Source: Kordia aestuariivivens (GTDB lineage: Bacteria; Bacteroidota; Bacteroidia; Flavobacteriales; Flavobacteriaceae). From it: a stretch of DNA of 64,000 nt. Below the pieces are notes generated by a model, which was given only the letters and a program-made list of their open reading frames with translations, made no database searches and was not told where the DNA came from. Below are positions 1 through 7,942 of this stretch, in pieces (the first letter of the stretch is position 1; each line of letters starts with the position of its first letter). The translations under genes were made by a program, and so were the position numbers. The stretch is taken from the NCBI RefSeq assembly GCF_014397005.1, contig NZ_JACGWS010000008.1:124001-188000 (forward strand), written 5' to 3'.

Positions 1-281
1 TCAATTTCAGAAAAAGTGATTGATTCCCATTTAATAATTTGAGTTTGAACTTTTTTATTTAATTGTATTTGTTCTTTAGTTTTATCTTCAGTGCTAAAAG
101 ATTTAGTGCTTGCCAATCTCGCTTTTAATAAATTAAGTTTGGCAATTTTCACGTTTTCAGCTTTGATTACTAACTTTTCGTTCGAACATTTTTTTTTAAG
201 ACATTCAAGAAACTCAAATATTTTATAATCTAAAATTTGAGATTTTTTTGTTGGAGAATTTCTTGGTGCGAAACTTGGCAT
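1..281 (-). CDS. Hypothetical protein, cut by window edge
   Basis: An open frame of 93 complete codons runs from ATG at 281 to the window edge with no stop, so the C-terminus is missing. The visible protein starts MPSFAPRNSPTKKS and is rich in Lys, Ser, Gln and Asn, with no signal peptide or membrane segment. A Cys-containing stretch (FLECLKKKCSNEK) is followed by a probable helix. I do not recognise the family. It lies 25 bases downstream of the cyclase gene on the same strand and could be co-transcribed with it. Confidence 0.55.
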   Translation of the reverse strand, partial: MPSFAPRNSPTKKSQILDYKIFEFLECLKKKCSNEKLVIKAENVKIAKLNLLKARLASTKSFSTEDKTKEQIQLNKKVQTQIIKWESITFSEI

Positions 282-305
282 AAAAGTATATTTTCTTTAA
301 ATCAT

Positions 306-1067
306 TTATTCTAGCATCGCCACAACTCTCGCTGGAGCTGCAGAAGCACCCACAATTTTTAATGGAAATACAGCCACTTTAAAACCTGAATACGGAAGTG
401 CGTCTAAGTTTACCAATTGTTCCATGTGACAATATTCTTTGCGCTGTCCGACTAAATGTGCTTCCCAAAACAATTCGGAATTTCCAGTTTCTTTTGCTTT
501 TTTCAACATATATGGCAATGGCAAATCCCAGCCCCAAGAATCAATGCCCATGACTTTGATTCCTTTGTCGATGAGCCATTCAGTCGCTTCCGCGCTCATG
601 CCTGTGCCAATTTTATGAAAATCTTTTGTGCCGTTATATTTGTCTCTTCCCGTTTTAATTAAGACAATCATTTTGGGTTCAATTGTAAGTTTATTATCTT
701 CTAAAAAAGTAGTGATATCAGCAACAGTTATCGCATCAAAATCAGCTTTGTGTTTCATATCGATTACAATGCCTTCGCCATAACACCAATCGAGTGGAAC
801 CTCATCAATCGTTTTAGCTTTCTCGCCATTTACCGTGGGCGAATAGTGCCAAGGCGCATCAATGTGTGTGGTAGAATGCACGCCCATTTTCTGAATCGTA
901 TCATCTGCCCAACCTGTAAATCCTTTTGGAAATAGTTTAAAAGGCAAGCCTAACACACGAATCAACCATTTGGCTTTTCGATGTGGTTTGTGTTTTATTT
1001 TCACCTTCATAAACCAAGGATCGTTTTTGTTGTATTGAATTGGTTTGGATAAGTCGATGATTTTCAT
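306..1067 (-). CDS. Cyclase-family metal-dependent hydrolase
   Basis: 253 residues, cytosolic, no signal peptide. Residues 64-74 read HSTTHIDAPWH, the metal-binding H-x3-H-x-D-x3-H signature of the cyclase / kynurenine-formamidase-like family (PF04199). The start MKIIDLSKPI is typical of the fold and the length matches the usual 210-270 residues. Members hydrolyse amides or lactones (kynurenine formamidase, isatin hydrolase), so the substrate cannot be read from sequence. No kynurenine-pathway genes lie nearby, which argues against calling it kynB. It is separated by 17 bases from the secreted protein upstream and may share its transcript. Confidence 0.85.
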   Translation of the reverse strand: MKIIDLSKPIQYNKNDPWFMKVKIKHKPHRKAKWLIRVLGLPFKLFPKGFTGWADDTIQKMGVHSTTHIDAPWHYSPTVNGEKAKTIDEVPLDWCYGEGIVIDMKHKADFDAITVADITTFLEDNKLTIEPKMIVLIKTGRDKYNGTKDFHKIGTGMSAEATEWLIDKGIKVMGIDSWGWDLPLPYMLKKAKETGNSELFWEAHLVGQRKEYCHMEQLVNLDALPYSGFKVAVFPLKIVGASAAPARVVAMLE

Positions 1068-1084
1068 GGTTGGCAGGTTTTTAG

Positions 1085-2422
1085 TTAGTCTGTTTTTATT
1101 TTAATTCCCGAAAGTAAATAATCTGGGTTATCGGTTCCGAAAGTTAAAAATAAATACAGATAATCATCATGAAATATCGGAGAAATAAAACCGCCTAAAT
1201 GATCGGAAGTCCATTCGTATTCAGGATATTTATTGTGAATCGTCATTGGATTTACAATCAATGGACTGCGTTTGTCGTGAATCCATTGCTTGTTTTCAAA
1301 CTTCAATAAACCATATTCCCGATTGAAAGACGTTAGGTATTCAGAAGGCAATTCTTCACTACCCAATACTATATATAATTCCGAATTGAACGTTACATAA
1401 CTTGCATCATCCGCTTTTCCGCGAAGATATCCGCTTTCATTTTTTGCTTTTTGAATAATTTCAGAAGAAAGAATTCCTTTGTTTTTATCAAATGCATTTA
1501 GAATGTTCTTTGTGGTAATTTCATGAACTTCCGCTTCTATAAACTTTGCACTTCTTCGATGAAATAAAACTCTAAATACACCATTGTGTTTTGTAATTGC
1601 TAACGGAAAACTATTTTGATTGGTACCGTGCCATTTGGGAATTTTAATTTCTTGTGGCGCTTGTACAATTTTTAATTCCTTGTTGAGAATCATGTAGGCA
1701 GACGTATAATTTCCGTTGGGTTGTTCTACGCCCAATAAGACTAAAAAAGTGCTGTCTTCCAATTCCAACGGATTTCCTGTGCTAAATACATTTCCTTTTG
1801 CTTTCGCGAATGGAATTTGTTCTGTACCCAATATTTTTTGATCGTGAAACGTCCAATTTTCTAAATCCGAACTTGTCGCGTAGTAAATCGCTCGTTTCTC
1901 ATGTGCGCCAAAAATCACAGGCGTTAATAATACATACTCATTTTCGGCTCTTTTAATAATTCCGCCAGCTTGAATGTAGTTGATATATTCGTCTTGTATG
2001 TGTGTCGGATAAGTTTCAAATAACGGTTTGTTGTGAATGATCTCATAGTTCACAAACGGATTGAAAAACTCCAAGGTTTCGCCTTCGTCCATATTGAAAA
2101 ACCCTGCGTAGGTTTCGCCAAGCGTAATCCAACCTGATTTTACATCTACTTTTAAAATCTCAACAATTGTAGATCCTTCTTCACTTTGCGTGATAAACCA
2201 CGATTGATTTCCCGTCGCTTTTACTACTAAATTTTCGATCGCTGTATAGTTTGTTTTAATGCGATTATTTGCTTCGTCGATGGCAATAATTCGAATTGGG
2301 TTTTTGCGCGCTATATTATTTTCCGTATCTGAAATCAGGCAATTCGCAAAGATGTCGTTCAAGTTTTGTGCTTGAAGTGACATGTTGAAAATAATACATA
2401 AGAGTAGCAAAAGTTTCTTCAT
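1085..2422 (-). CDS. Secreted beta-propeller protein, glycosidase-like
   Basis: 445 residues with a clear Sec signal peptide (MKKLLLLLCIIFNMSLQAQ, cleavage after about residue 19). The body repeats short blade-like segments (ATSSDLENWTFHDQKIL, GNVFSTGNPLELEDSTFLVLLG, SDHLGGFISPIFHDDYLYLFL) reminiscent of five-bladed propeller glycosidases (GH43/GH32/GH130-like). Asp and Glu residues recur at blade starts, but I cannot name the catalytic ones. The product is probably periplasmic or exported. Enzyme activity is inference only; a non-catalytic propeller is equally possible. Confidence 0.6.
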   Translation of the reverse strand: MKKLLLLLCIIFNMSLQAQNLNDIFANCLISDTENNIARKNPIRIIAIDEANNRIKTNYTAIENLVVKATGNQSWFITQSEEGSTIVEILKVDVKSGWITLGETYAGFFNMDEGETLEFFNPFVNYEIIHNKPLFETYPTHIQDEYINYIQAGGIIKRAENEYVLLTPVIFGAHEKRAIYYATSSDLENWTFHDQKILGTEQIPFAKAKGNVFSTGNPLELEDSTFLVLLGVEQPNGNYTSAYMILNKELKIVQAPQEIKIPKWHGTNQNSFPLAITKHNGVFRVLFHRRSAKFIEAEVHEITTKNILNAFDKNKGILSSEIIQKAKNESGYLRGKADDASYVTFNSELYIVLGSEELPSEYLTSFNREYGLLKFENKQWIHDKRSPLIVNPMTIHNKYPEYEWTSDHLGGFISPIFHDDYLYLFLTFGTDNPDYLLSGIKIKTD

Positions 2423-2490
2423 AGTGTATGCAAAAGGATGCTTTGGGAAAGGTAAAGAAAATTTGTGTGAAGCAAAACAATAGAATATTT

Positions 2491-2567
2491 TTAACGTATG
2501 CGTTCAGGGATAAGCTTTAATAAAAAAGTTTCTCGTTCAATAAACATTCCTTTTTTGTCACTTTAGG
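2491..2567 (-). pseudogene. Remnant of a NUDIX gene C-terminus
   Basis: About 55 bases (2511-2567) are nearly identical to the 3' end of the intact NUDIX gene at 7965-8025. Read on the minus strand the frame gives KKGMFIERETFLLKLI, against KKGMSIERETFLLKLI in the intact protein, then PERIR and a stop at 2491-2493. The upstream part of the gene is absent; a stop interrupts the frame just before the conserved stretch. This is a decayed duplicate or recombination scar, not a functional gene. Confidence 0.7.
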
Positions 2568-2595
2568 CATTATATATGTTGTTCGCAACTGACTT

Positions 2596-3138
2596 TTATT
2601 CTAAAAGATGTGTAATATCTGATGAACAATAGAAGTATGATAGTTTTTTCCCGTCTCCTCCCATTGATTCATTGTCCGCAATTGTCATTTTTAATTTTGG
2701 TAATAGAAAATTCCCTTTTTCTAATTCAACAATTTGAGTTCCTAGTTTATTGAATTGTCTAGTGAATTCCGATATATCCGTTTTAAAATCAAGTTGGATA
2801 TTCCCAATTTTAATTTCAAATCCTTCATGCACCTCTAAATCTCTTAATTTATTATTTGAATCATAATTAAGGAAGATCAGACCAGTATCAGAATTTACCT
2901 TTTTGTAGATGTCTCTTTTTTGATGAATGTTTTTGCTCGTATCTCCATCAAAAAAACTTGCTAAATCGATAATTTTGTCATCTTCTTGAAATTCTAAATT
3001 CAATTCCTTTCTTATCTGAAGACGGTCACTTCTCCATTTTACTTTTTTTGAATTTATAATAAATCCAACATCTGGCAGATATTCTATAATATTCTTCCTT
3101 CTATTTTTATTTCCAAAATTAAATATTCCAAGTTTCAT
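2596..3138 (-). CDS. Hypothetical protein (cassette-like gene)
   Basis: 180 residues, soluble, no signal peptide (starts MKLGIFNFGNKNRRKN). It is rich in Asp, Lys and Ile with predicted beta-strand character (GFEIKIGNIQLDFKTDI) and ends ...YCSSDITHLLE. I do not recognise the family; the size and composition are like many stand-alone immunity or cassette proteins, but that is only an impression. It sits between a NUDIX remnant and an HNH nuclease gene, with an attC-like palindrome immediately upstream. Its lower G+C content than core genes fits an accessory origin. Confidence 0.7.
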   Translation of the reverse strand: MKLGIFNFGNKNRRKNIIEYLPDVGFIINSKKVKWRSDRLQIRKELNLEFQEDDKIIDLASFFDGDTSKNIHQKRDIYKKVNSDTGLIFLNYDSNNKLRDLEVHEGFEIKIGNIQLDFKTDISEFTRQFNKLGTQIVELEKGNFLLPKLKMTIADNESMGGDGKKLSYFYCSSDITHLLE

Positions 3139-3170
3139 TTAATGCTTGATTGTTTTTCGAGTACACACAC

Positions 3171-3201
3171 AGAACGAGCAATTAATTATTCACGTTGTTG
3201 T
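3171..3201. other. Short imperfect palindrome, attC-like, weak
   Basis: Between two minus-strand genes lies AGAACGAGCAATTAATT followed by a partly complementary right arm ending CACGTTGTTGT. The AAC...GTT ends and the A+T arms resemble the stronger sites at 16-20 kb, but the arms pair imperfectly. The outer bases do not clearly match those at the other end of either neighbouring gene. I read it as a decayed member of the same site family. Confidence 0.35.
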
Positions 3202-3207
3202 CTTTAG

Positions 3208-3801
3208 TTATTCTAATATTCTTTTTTTGACATAACCTTGCATTTCATTTGGGAGCTGTTTAATCAGCTCTTGCGTATTATATTGCTCAAGCCATTCCAA
3301 AAGACAAGAAACTCTTGTTGAATCAGTGTATTTTCCACGAACTGCAATAGCCTTTTTCTCTACAAAATTAAAAAATATCTCACTGTAAGCATAAACGAAA
3401 AAGTTCAGCGTATTTAACTCTAAATCAAATTCAGTAAAAGCAGTTTTTAGTTCTTCGTATCTTCTTGTTCCAAAATTTTTTCTTTTTGTCATCCATTTTA
3501 GAAACAAAGATGGGTTATCAGTGTCTGGATTTTCTCTATGACATTTCTTACAGAGCAAAACAATGTTTCCTGGACAATTACATCCACCTAAACCTCTTGG
3601 AATAATATGGCATCTCTCAAGATATTTTTGTTTATCCCAAGCTAAAAAGATTTCATTGAAAGGAGTGTTAGGATCAGTTATGTCGTTTTCAGAGTCATAA
3701 GCTCCACAAGACCAGCAAGCAGGTTCTCCCCAATCCATAAAGAGACCTATTTCAAATATTTTTTCTCTCCAATGTTTTGCGATTTCTGATTTCTTAGGCA
3801 T
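3208..3801 (-). CDS. HNH endonuclease-family protein
   Basis: 197 residues. Residues 29-32 (CWSC) and 84-88 (CKKCH) form two Cys-x2-Cys zinc knuckles around the HNH core: C64-H65-I-I-P-R-G, then N79 in CPGNIVLLC, then H88. This is the classical zinc-stabilised beta-beta-alpha-metal nuclease layout. The C-terminal 100 residues are helical with no recognised domain. No restriction methyltransferase or phage gene is adjacent, so whether it is a stand-alone restriction-like, mobile-element or toxin nuclease is open. It lies in the cassette-like region. Confidence 0.85.
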   Translation of the reverse strand: MPKKSEIAKHWREKIFEIGLFMDWGEPACWSCGAYDSENDITDPNTPFNEIFLAWDKQKYLERCHIIPRGLGGCNCPGNIVLLCKKCHRENPDTDNPSLFLKWMTKRKNFGTRRYEELKTAFTEFDLELNTLNFFVYAYSEIFFNFVEKKAIAVRGKYTDSTRVSCLLEWLEQYNTQELIKQLPNEMQGYVKKRILE

Positions 3802-3925
3802 ACTTTTTCGCTGTACGCATATTGAGTTATCTAGATGTTCCGTTTTCAGAATATTTTATTAAAATTTTGTTTGAAGCGTTAAGTTACAATGACTGCCAAC
3901 GTACGTATATACGAAACTCTTCTCT

Positions 3926-4073
3926 AAAGTTCCTAGTTGTTTCCTCTAAAAGTAAAACAAAGATTACACATACGCAATGTGGTTTTCCGTAATCACTTAC
4001 AATTCCATAGTATTTCAACTAGAATCGAAAGATAAAAGGAATGTTTTTGCGAGCAGTAGCGAAGCAATCTCAC
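3926..4073 (-). repeat. Dispersed upstream repeat, copy 1
   Basis: About 148 bases recurring at 7773-7914, 8566-8700 and partly at 20981-21070. Shared blocks on the plus strand are AAAGTAAAACAAAGATTAC, a CAATGTGGTTTTC..GTAAT block, GATAAAAGGAA, and GAAGCAATCTC at the far end. All copies have the same orientation and lie 5' of a minus-strand gene, here HNH. Confidence 0.65.
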
Positions 4074-4113
4074 ATCAATATTCTTTTACAAAGATGATTC
4101 ACTTAAAAAGCAA

Positions 4114-4133
4114 AAAGCCCTAAAAAGGGCTTT
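4114..4133 (-). terminator. Intrinsic terminator downstream of SDR gene
   Basis: AAAGCCC, a six-base loop, then GGGCTTT. Read on the minus strand the stem is followed by TTGCTTTTT, suiting termination of the SDR transcript that ends at 4205. Plus-strand reading also gives a short T run, so it may work in both directions. Confidence 0.65.
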
Positions 4134-4204
4134 GTATATTGACTTGTAGTGTTGTAAGCCGTTAGATTCATCATTCAGCTACTATTTTCAAGTACCTAAA
4201 CTTT

Positions 4205-4936
4205 TTATTTTGGAGATGACTTGTTATAGATTACAGGCATTTGCCCTTTCCATTTTTCCCATAAATGATCATCACTAATGAGGCTTGCCATAAAATGACC
4301 AACATTTATACGACTGGTTTTGCCAGCATTAAAAATGGCGCTTCTCGTTGGAGAAGGATGTATTTCGTAATCACTTACTTCATCATTATCAATTAAACCG
4401 TCTGGTCGTATAGCAGCCCACTCAATGAATTGGTTGTGCTGTCCAATTTTGGTTCGCAAGTAATCTGCTGCTTTTTCATTATCTACGTGAGGAGGCAAAA
4501 GGAGTCTTAGAAGTCCAATAACACATTTTTGGGCAAACGAAATAGGTTCGTCTAAATCACGATTTCGATTCCCAGTAGTGTTCATTAAAACATATTTAAT
4601 AGGTGTTTCGGGTTTGTTAGCTTGTATAGCATTACAGAGTCTACGAGCAGCATCTGTTACCAGTTTTCTTGGATGTCCATAGATTCCTTTCCAAGTCATG
4701 TTATGTCCTAGACACGATGCGACTGAATGACAACCAAGAGTCAGTTCTCTCATTTTTGCATCACTCAAATCTAAAATACTTGCAGAAATAATTTCTATAC
4801 GCTCATTGTTTTTCCATGATTCTGGTAATTTTTCAGGAGATCTTACAACTGCTTTAACATTGTGTCCTTGAATTAAAAGTTGCTCAATTAATTGTCTTCC
4901 TGTTGCGCCACTTGCACCTACTACTAAAATTGTCAT
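4205..4936 (-). CDS. NAD(P)-binding SDR/NmrA-like oxidoreductase
   Basis: 243 residues from the chosen ATG at 4936. The N-terminus MTILVVGASGATGRQL carries the Rossmann G-x2-G-x2-G motif directly at the start, as in atypical SDR/NmrA-like proteins; a longer frame to 4981 would add 15 residues before it and is less likely. Further family features are VKAVVRSPEK (the phosphate-binding arginine of NADP-preferring members) and YVLMNTTGN. A canonical Tyr-x3-Lys is not obvious, so it may be a sensor or a non-classical reductase. The substrate is unknown. It is bounded by cassette-like sites on both sides. Confidence 0.85.
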   Translation of the reverse strand: MTILVVGASGATGRQLIEQLLIQGHNVKAVVRSPEKLPESWKNNERIEIISASILDLSDAKMRELTLGCHSVASCLGHNMTWKGIYGHPRKLVTDAARRLCNAIQANKPETPIKYVLMNTTGNRNRDLDEPISFAQKCVIGLLRLLLPPHVDNEKAADYLRTKIGQHNQFIEWAAIRPDGLIDNDEVSDYEIHPSPTRSAIFNAGKTSRINVGHFMASLISDDHLWEKWKGQMPVIYNKSSPK

Positions 4937-5009
4937 ATAATTTTTTAAAAGAGATTGATATTTAAAAGACGATATACACATTAATATGTTACAGCTCTGA
5001 GAATTACTT

Positions 5010-5054
5010 GCAACGATTGGTATAAGACGCGCTTTAATATGCTGTATGAGTTGA
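5010..5054. other. attC-like palindrome before SDR gene, weak
   Basis: Starts TTGCAACGATTGGTATAAG and ends TATGCTGTATGAGTTG, an imperfect hairpin abutting the stop codon of the upstream gene. The left end, read on the minus strand, is GTTGCAAGTAATT, the start of the SDR unit; compare GTTGTAAGCCGTT at its other end. Confidence 0.4.
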
Positions 5055-7052
5055 TTAATTTACTTTTTCAAAATGTAGATTTCGAACGCGGCCATTAGAT
5101 ACTTTATACCCTGTAATCATACCATTAGCATCTCTAATAAATTGGATTTGCCCAAAATTGCCCGTAAACATATCTTCTTTTGCAAGGTTCAAATTTACGT
5201 CACTTAATCTACTGTGTTTCGCGACTAGGCTACCATCAACAATCGTAAAATAATAGGTTGTAGATAATTCTTCGCTATAGTATTCGCCAGAATAATCCGA
5301 TAGATTCACAGAAGTCTTATCGAATGCTTCAACACGCGGCGCTTCCATTATTTGACCACCTTGGTGAAGTTTGATACGTTCAATATTTTTTCCTGAATTT
5401 GGAATAAACTCAATTTTTGCATTCACTCCTTCAACCATATATTCTGTAGTTGATATTGGCGTCAATGAAACCTGTGATTGTCCAGTTGCTAGTGCCGATA
5501 ATTGACCATCATTTGCGCTAATTGTAATAATAAACCCTGGTTGCAATTCAAAATCACCAACATAGGTCGCCGCTATGTTTTGATCAAGAGCAATGACTTC
5601 TGATGTGCTTTCCTCTTTAACTTCTTCTTGTTTCTCTTCAGTTTTGATTTTATCTTTCAGATAGATGTCTACCACTTTATGTGCCATTCTGCCTGAGTTG
5701 AATTCGGCTGAATTACTAAATACAATTACCGCAAAATTTTGGTCAGGAAAACGCGTTAAATATGAACGATACCCTGCGTCTGCTCCTCCATGTTGAATTT
5801 CGTTCAATCCTTTGTATTTGCCAATAAACTGACCAAGTGCTCCTCCAAAAGTTTTTCCGTTATTTAGAACTGCAAGCGTATTCATTGTATTAATGATCGA
5901 TGAATCTCCAACTGTCATGTTCGAAAAATTCATTGACCACAAGCTTAAATCTTCGACGGTAGTAAAAAGACTCGTGGCTCCTACATTTGCAAAATTCAAC
6001 ACACTTTTTTTATATCCGCCAGAAGCGGAATGATAAGAATAGGCTCTGTTCTTTACAATTTTCTCATGATCGTCATAAAACAACGTGTTGTTCATATTTA
6101 GTGGTTCAAAAATGTTCGTCTTCGTAAACTCGGCAAAAGACATATCAGATATTCTAGAAACTACCTCAGCCAAAAGTGTAAATCCAGTATTGCAATATGC
6201 GTATTCGTCTCCAGGATTAAAATTCAATTCCTTTTGCTTACTAACAAGTTTTAAAATATGCTCTTTGGTAATAACGTCGTCCATTCGCCAGCCCGCCATT
6301 GACAATAAGTTCCATTGATCTCTTAATCCACTTGTATGAGAAGCTAAATGCCTCAACGTAATTGTCTTTCCAAAATCGGGTACTTCTGGGATGTATTTTC
6401 GGATATCATCATCTAAACTTAATTTGCCTTGTTTTTCCAATAGAAGAATTGAGAAAACTGTAAACTGTTTTGAAACAGAAGCTATGTGAAATATTGAAGA
6501 GGGACTTATTGGAATGTCATATTCCAAATTCGCCATGCCGTAGCCTTTTTTATATATAATAGCTCCATCTTTAACTATTACAACCGCGGCTCCGGGAGTG
6601 TTATTAGTATCCCAAACTGTAAAAAGCTCGTCGACTTGTTCGTTTTGCGTGACTGCTTTTGGTTTTACACTTTGCATGAGCAATTCGTATGTGCCAGTAT
6701 GTCCTTCTTTGTCAATAGATTCAATTTCAATAATATACTTGCCTTTTTTGTCTGAAGCTAAAGTGAATAATTCATAGCCATTTCTGTAATTAGGGCTGTC
6801 AAAATTTTCTAATTTCTTACCGAGCGTATTATACGTTGTGACTTTTAGATCAATGCCTTGTTGCATTAACTTAAAAAACACAAATTGATCTTTCTCTAAA
6901 TTTATAGTGTAATGATGTTTTTCAGGAAGCGTAATTTCTGATGAAGTTAATTTGCCTTTAACGAGTTCTCCTTTTTGAACTTGAGCTTGAATTATACCTA
7001 TTGGAGTAAGTAATAAAAGTAGAAATGATAATCTAATTATTGTCTGATTCAT
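5055..7052 (-). CDS. Secreted beta-lactamase-family serine hydrolase
   Basis: 665 residues from ATG 7052; a GTG at 7073 in the same frame would put seven residues before the signal peptide and overlaps a GTTGTGTGC boundary, so ATG is preferred. Order: signal peptide 1-24, a pre-peptidase-C-like beta domain about 30-130, a class C beta-lactamase/DD-peptidase domain about 145-470 with S192-V-S-K195, Y286-C-N288 and H421-G-G, then a C-terminal beta-rich region of the kind often appended to Bacteroidota serine hydrolases. A Glu/Lys-rich linker (KTEEKQEEVKEES) joins the last two. Such proteins act as esterases or peptidases in the periplasm or outside the cell; antibiotic hydrolysis is not implied. 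Confidence 0.88.
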   Translation of the reverse strand: MNQTIIRLSFLLLLLTPIGIIQAQVQKGELVKGKLTSSEITLPEKHHYTINLEKDQFVFFKLMQQGIDLKVTTYNTLGKKLENFDSPNYRNGYELFTLASDKKGKYIIEIESIDKEGHTGTYELLMQSVKPKAVTQNEQVDELFTVWDTNNTPGAAVVIVKDGAIIYKKGYGMANLEYDIPISPSSIFHIASVSKQFTVFSILLLEKQGKLSLDDDIRKYIPEVPDFGKTITLRHLASHTSGLRDQWNLLSMAGWRMDDVITKEHILKLVSKQKELNFNPGDEYAYCNTGFTLLAEVVSRISDMSFAEFTKTNIFEPLNMNNTLFYDDHEKIVKNRAYSYHSASGGYKKSVLNFANVGATSLFTTVEDLSLWSMNFSNMTVGDSSIINTMNTLAVLNNGKTFGGALGQFIGKYKGLNEIQHGGADAGYRSYLTRFPDQNFAVIVFSNSAEFNSGRMAHKVVDIYLKDKIKTEEKQEEVKEESTSEVIALDQNIAATYVGDFELQPGFIITISANDGQLSALATGQSQVSLTPISTTEYMVEGVNAKIEFIPNSGKNIERIKLHQGGQIMEAPRVEAFDKTSVNLSDYSGEYYSEELSTTYYFTIVDGSLVAKHSRLSDVNLNLAKEDMFTGNFGQIQFIRDANGMITGYKVSNGRVRNLHFEKVN

Positions 7053-7322
7053 ATGAATATCTTTTAATTGCACACAACGTATTCCTTTGTAATAAATATC
7101 TTTATTAAGAGAAATATGGTAATGATCCGCATATAGTAATGACGAATAATTTCAATTTTTGTAACAGTTAGTTTTTATGAATGATTTACTACAACGTTTT
7201 TCTTTAGTTGCGTTGGCTAGTTCTAAAGTTAATGAAAGAAAACGAACCAGAGAGGAATCCGTAGGGTTTTCTGAGTAGATGAGAATGAGTAATAAATTAT
7301 ATATGTTGTTATTGAGTCGTTG
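7053..7322. other. Gap with partial cassette-boundary motifs
   Basis: No coding signal. Plus-strand CACACAACG (7072-7080) is the 5' boundary motif of the serine hydrolase gene (minus-strand GTTGTGTGCAATTAAAAG). A second CAACG motif is at about 7193. The right edge carries GTTGTTATTGAG and then GTTGTTAAC, the latter overlapping the stop of the DUF1801 gene. The arms pair poorly, so this looks like eroded or compound boundaries. Confidence 0.3.
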
Positions 7323-7757
7323 TTAACTTCTACACGCACACTCATGGTGTTCATTGAGATAGGCTATTGTTTCGGAACATAGTTCTTTTAAGACCGCAAT
7401 GTTGATGTCTGAAAGCTTCTTAACATAAATGCACGCTTTTCCCATTTTGAATTTACCAAAATCGTCTAATAAACGTTTACTTTTTTCAGTTTGCGAATAT
7501 ACGTAGAGCGAAAACTGTGCTTTTCGAGGTGAGAAACCCAACAAAGGCGCGTCACCTTCATGACCGCTGGCATATTTATAGTGATAGCTTCCAAAGCCAA
7601 TAATTGTTGGTCCCCACATTCTTGGTTCAAACCCTGACCATTCACTCAATAATTCTATTAATTGATAGCTGTCAGTTTTCTTTTGGTCATTGTCGACATA
7701 GGATTTAATAAAATCAATCACGTCTACTTCTGTTTCGGTTGTTTTATTCTTTGCCAT
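7323..7757 (-). CDS. DUF1801 (YdhG-like) domain protein
   Basis: 144 residues, soluble. The core matches the DUF1801/YdhG fold: a short N-terminal helix, VDVIDFIKSYVDNDQKKTDS, then the hallmark MWGPTIIGFGSYHYKYASG and GFSPRKAQFSLYV, with LGKFKMGKACIYVKKLSDI-like spacing (here FGKFKMGKACIYVKKLSDI). The biochemical function of the family is unknown; a StARkin-independent small-ligand role has been guessed but not shown. The Cys-rich tail HECACRS is specific to this copy. The stop codon overlaps a GTTGTTAAC boundary motif and dispersed repeat copy 2 lies 16 bases upstream of the start. Confidence 0.85.
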   Translation of the reverse strand: MAKNKTTETEVDVIDFIKSYVDNDQKKTDSYQLIELLSEWSGFEPRMWGPTIIGFGSYHYKYASGHEGDAPLLGFSPRKAQFSLYVYSQTEKSKRLLDDFGKFKMGKACIYVKKLSDINIAVLKELCSETIAYLNEHHECACRS

Positions 7758-7772
7758 TTCCGTACTTATTTT

Positions 7773-7914
7773 TCTTAAAAGTAAAACAAACAGCGCACAT
7801 ATGCAATATGGCTTTCAGTAATTACTTATACTTTCAATAGCCTTTCAATCAAAAACTAAAGATAAAAAGAACGTTTAAAAACCTCGTGCTTACTGCGAAT
7901 GAAGAAATCTCACG
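7773..7914 (-). repeat. Dispersed upstream repeat, copy 2
   Basis: Same element as at 3926-4073: AAAAGTAAAACAAAC, GCAATATGGCTTTC..GTAATTACTTA, AACTAAAGATAAAAAGAACG and GAAGAAATCTCAC. It sits between the NUDIX gene's stop and the DUF1801 start in the same orientation as the other copies. Confidence 0.6.
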
Positions 7915-7942
7915 GAAGTGTTTTTCAAAAAAGAAAAGCAAA

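Larger units (their letters stand above)
3891..4161. other. Long cassette-boundary-like site containing repeat and terminator
   Basis: This fills most of the 403-base gap between the HNH and SDR genes. The left end GACTGCCAAC (3891-3900) continues into CGTACGTATATACG; the right end is GTTGTAAGCCG (4151-4161). The right end differs only by transitions from GTTGCAAGTAATT at the other (5') end of the SDR gene's unit (about 5006-5015, read on the minus strand), as expected if both belong to one cassette. Inside lie a dispersed repeat (3926-4073) and a terminator (4114-4133). No coding signal was seen. Confidence 0.4.

Noticed and set aside
306-1067. Naming the cyclase-family gene kynB
   Set aside because: The motif is family-wide and no tryptophan-catabolism gene is nearby.
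5055-7052. Calling the serine hydrolase a beta-lactamase resistance gene
   Set aside because: SxxK, YxN and HGG are shared with esterases and DD-peptidases, and the extra domains point to a secreted hydrolase.
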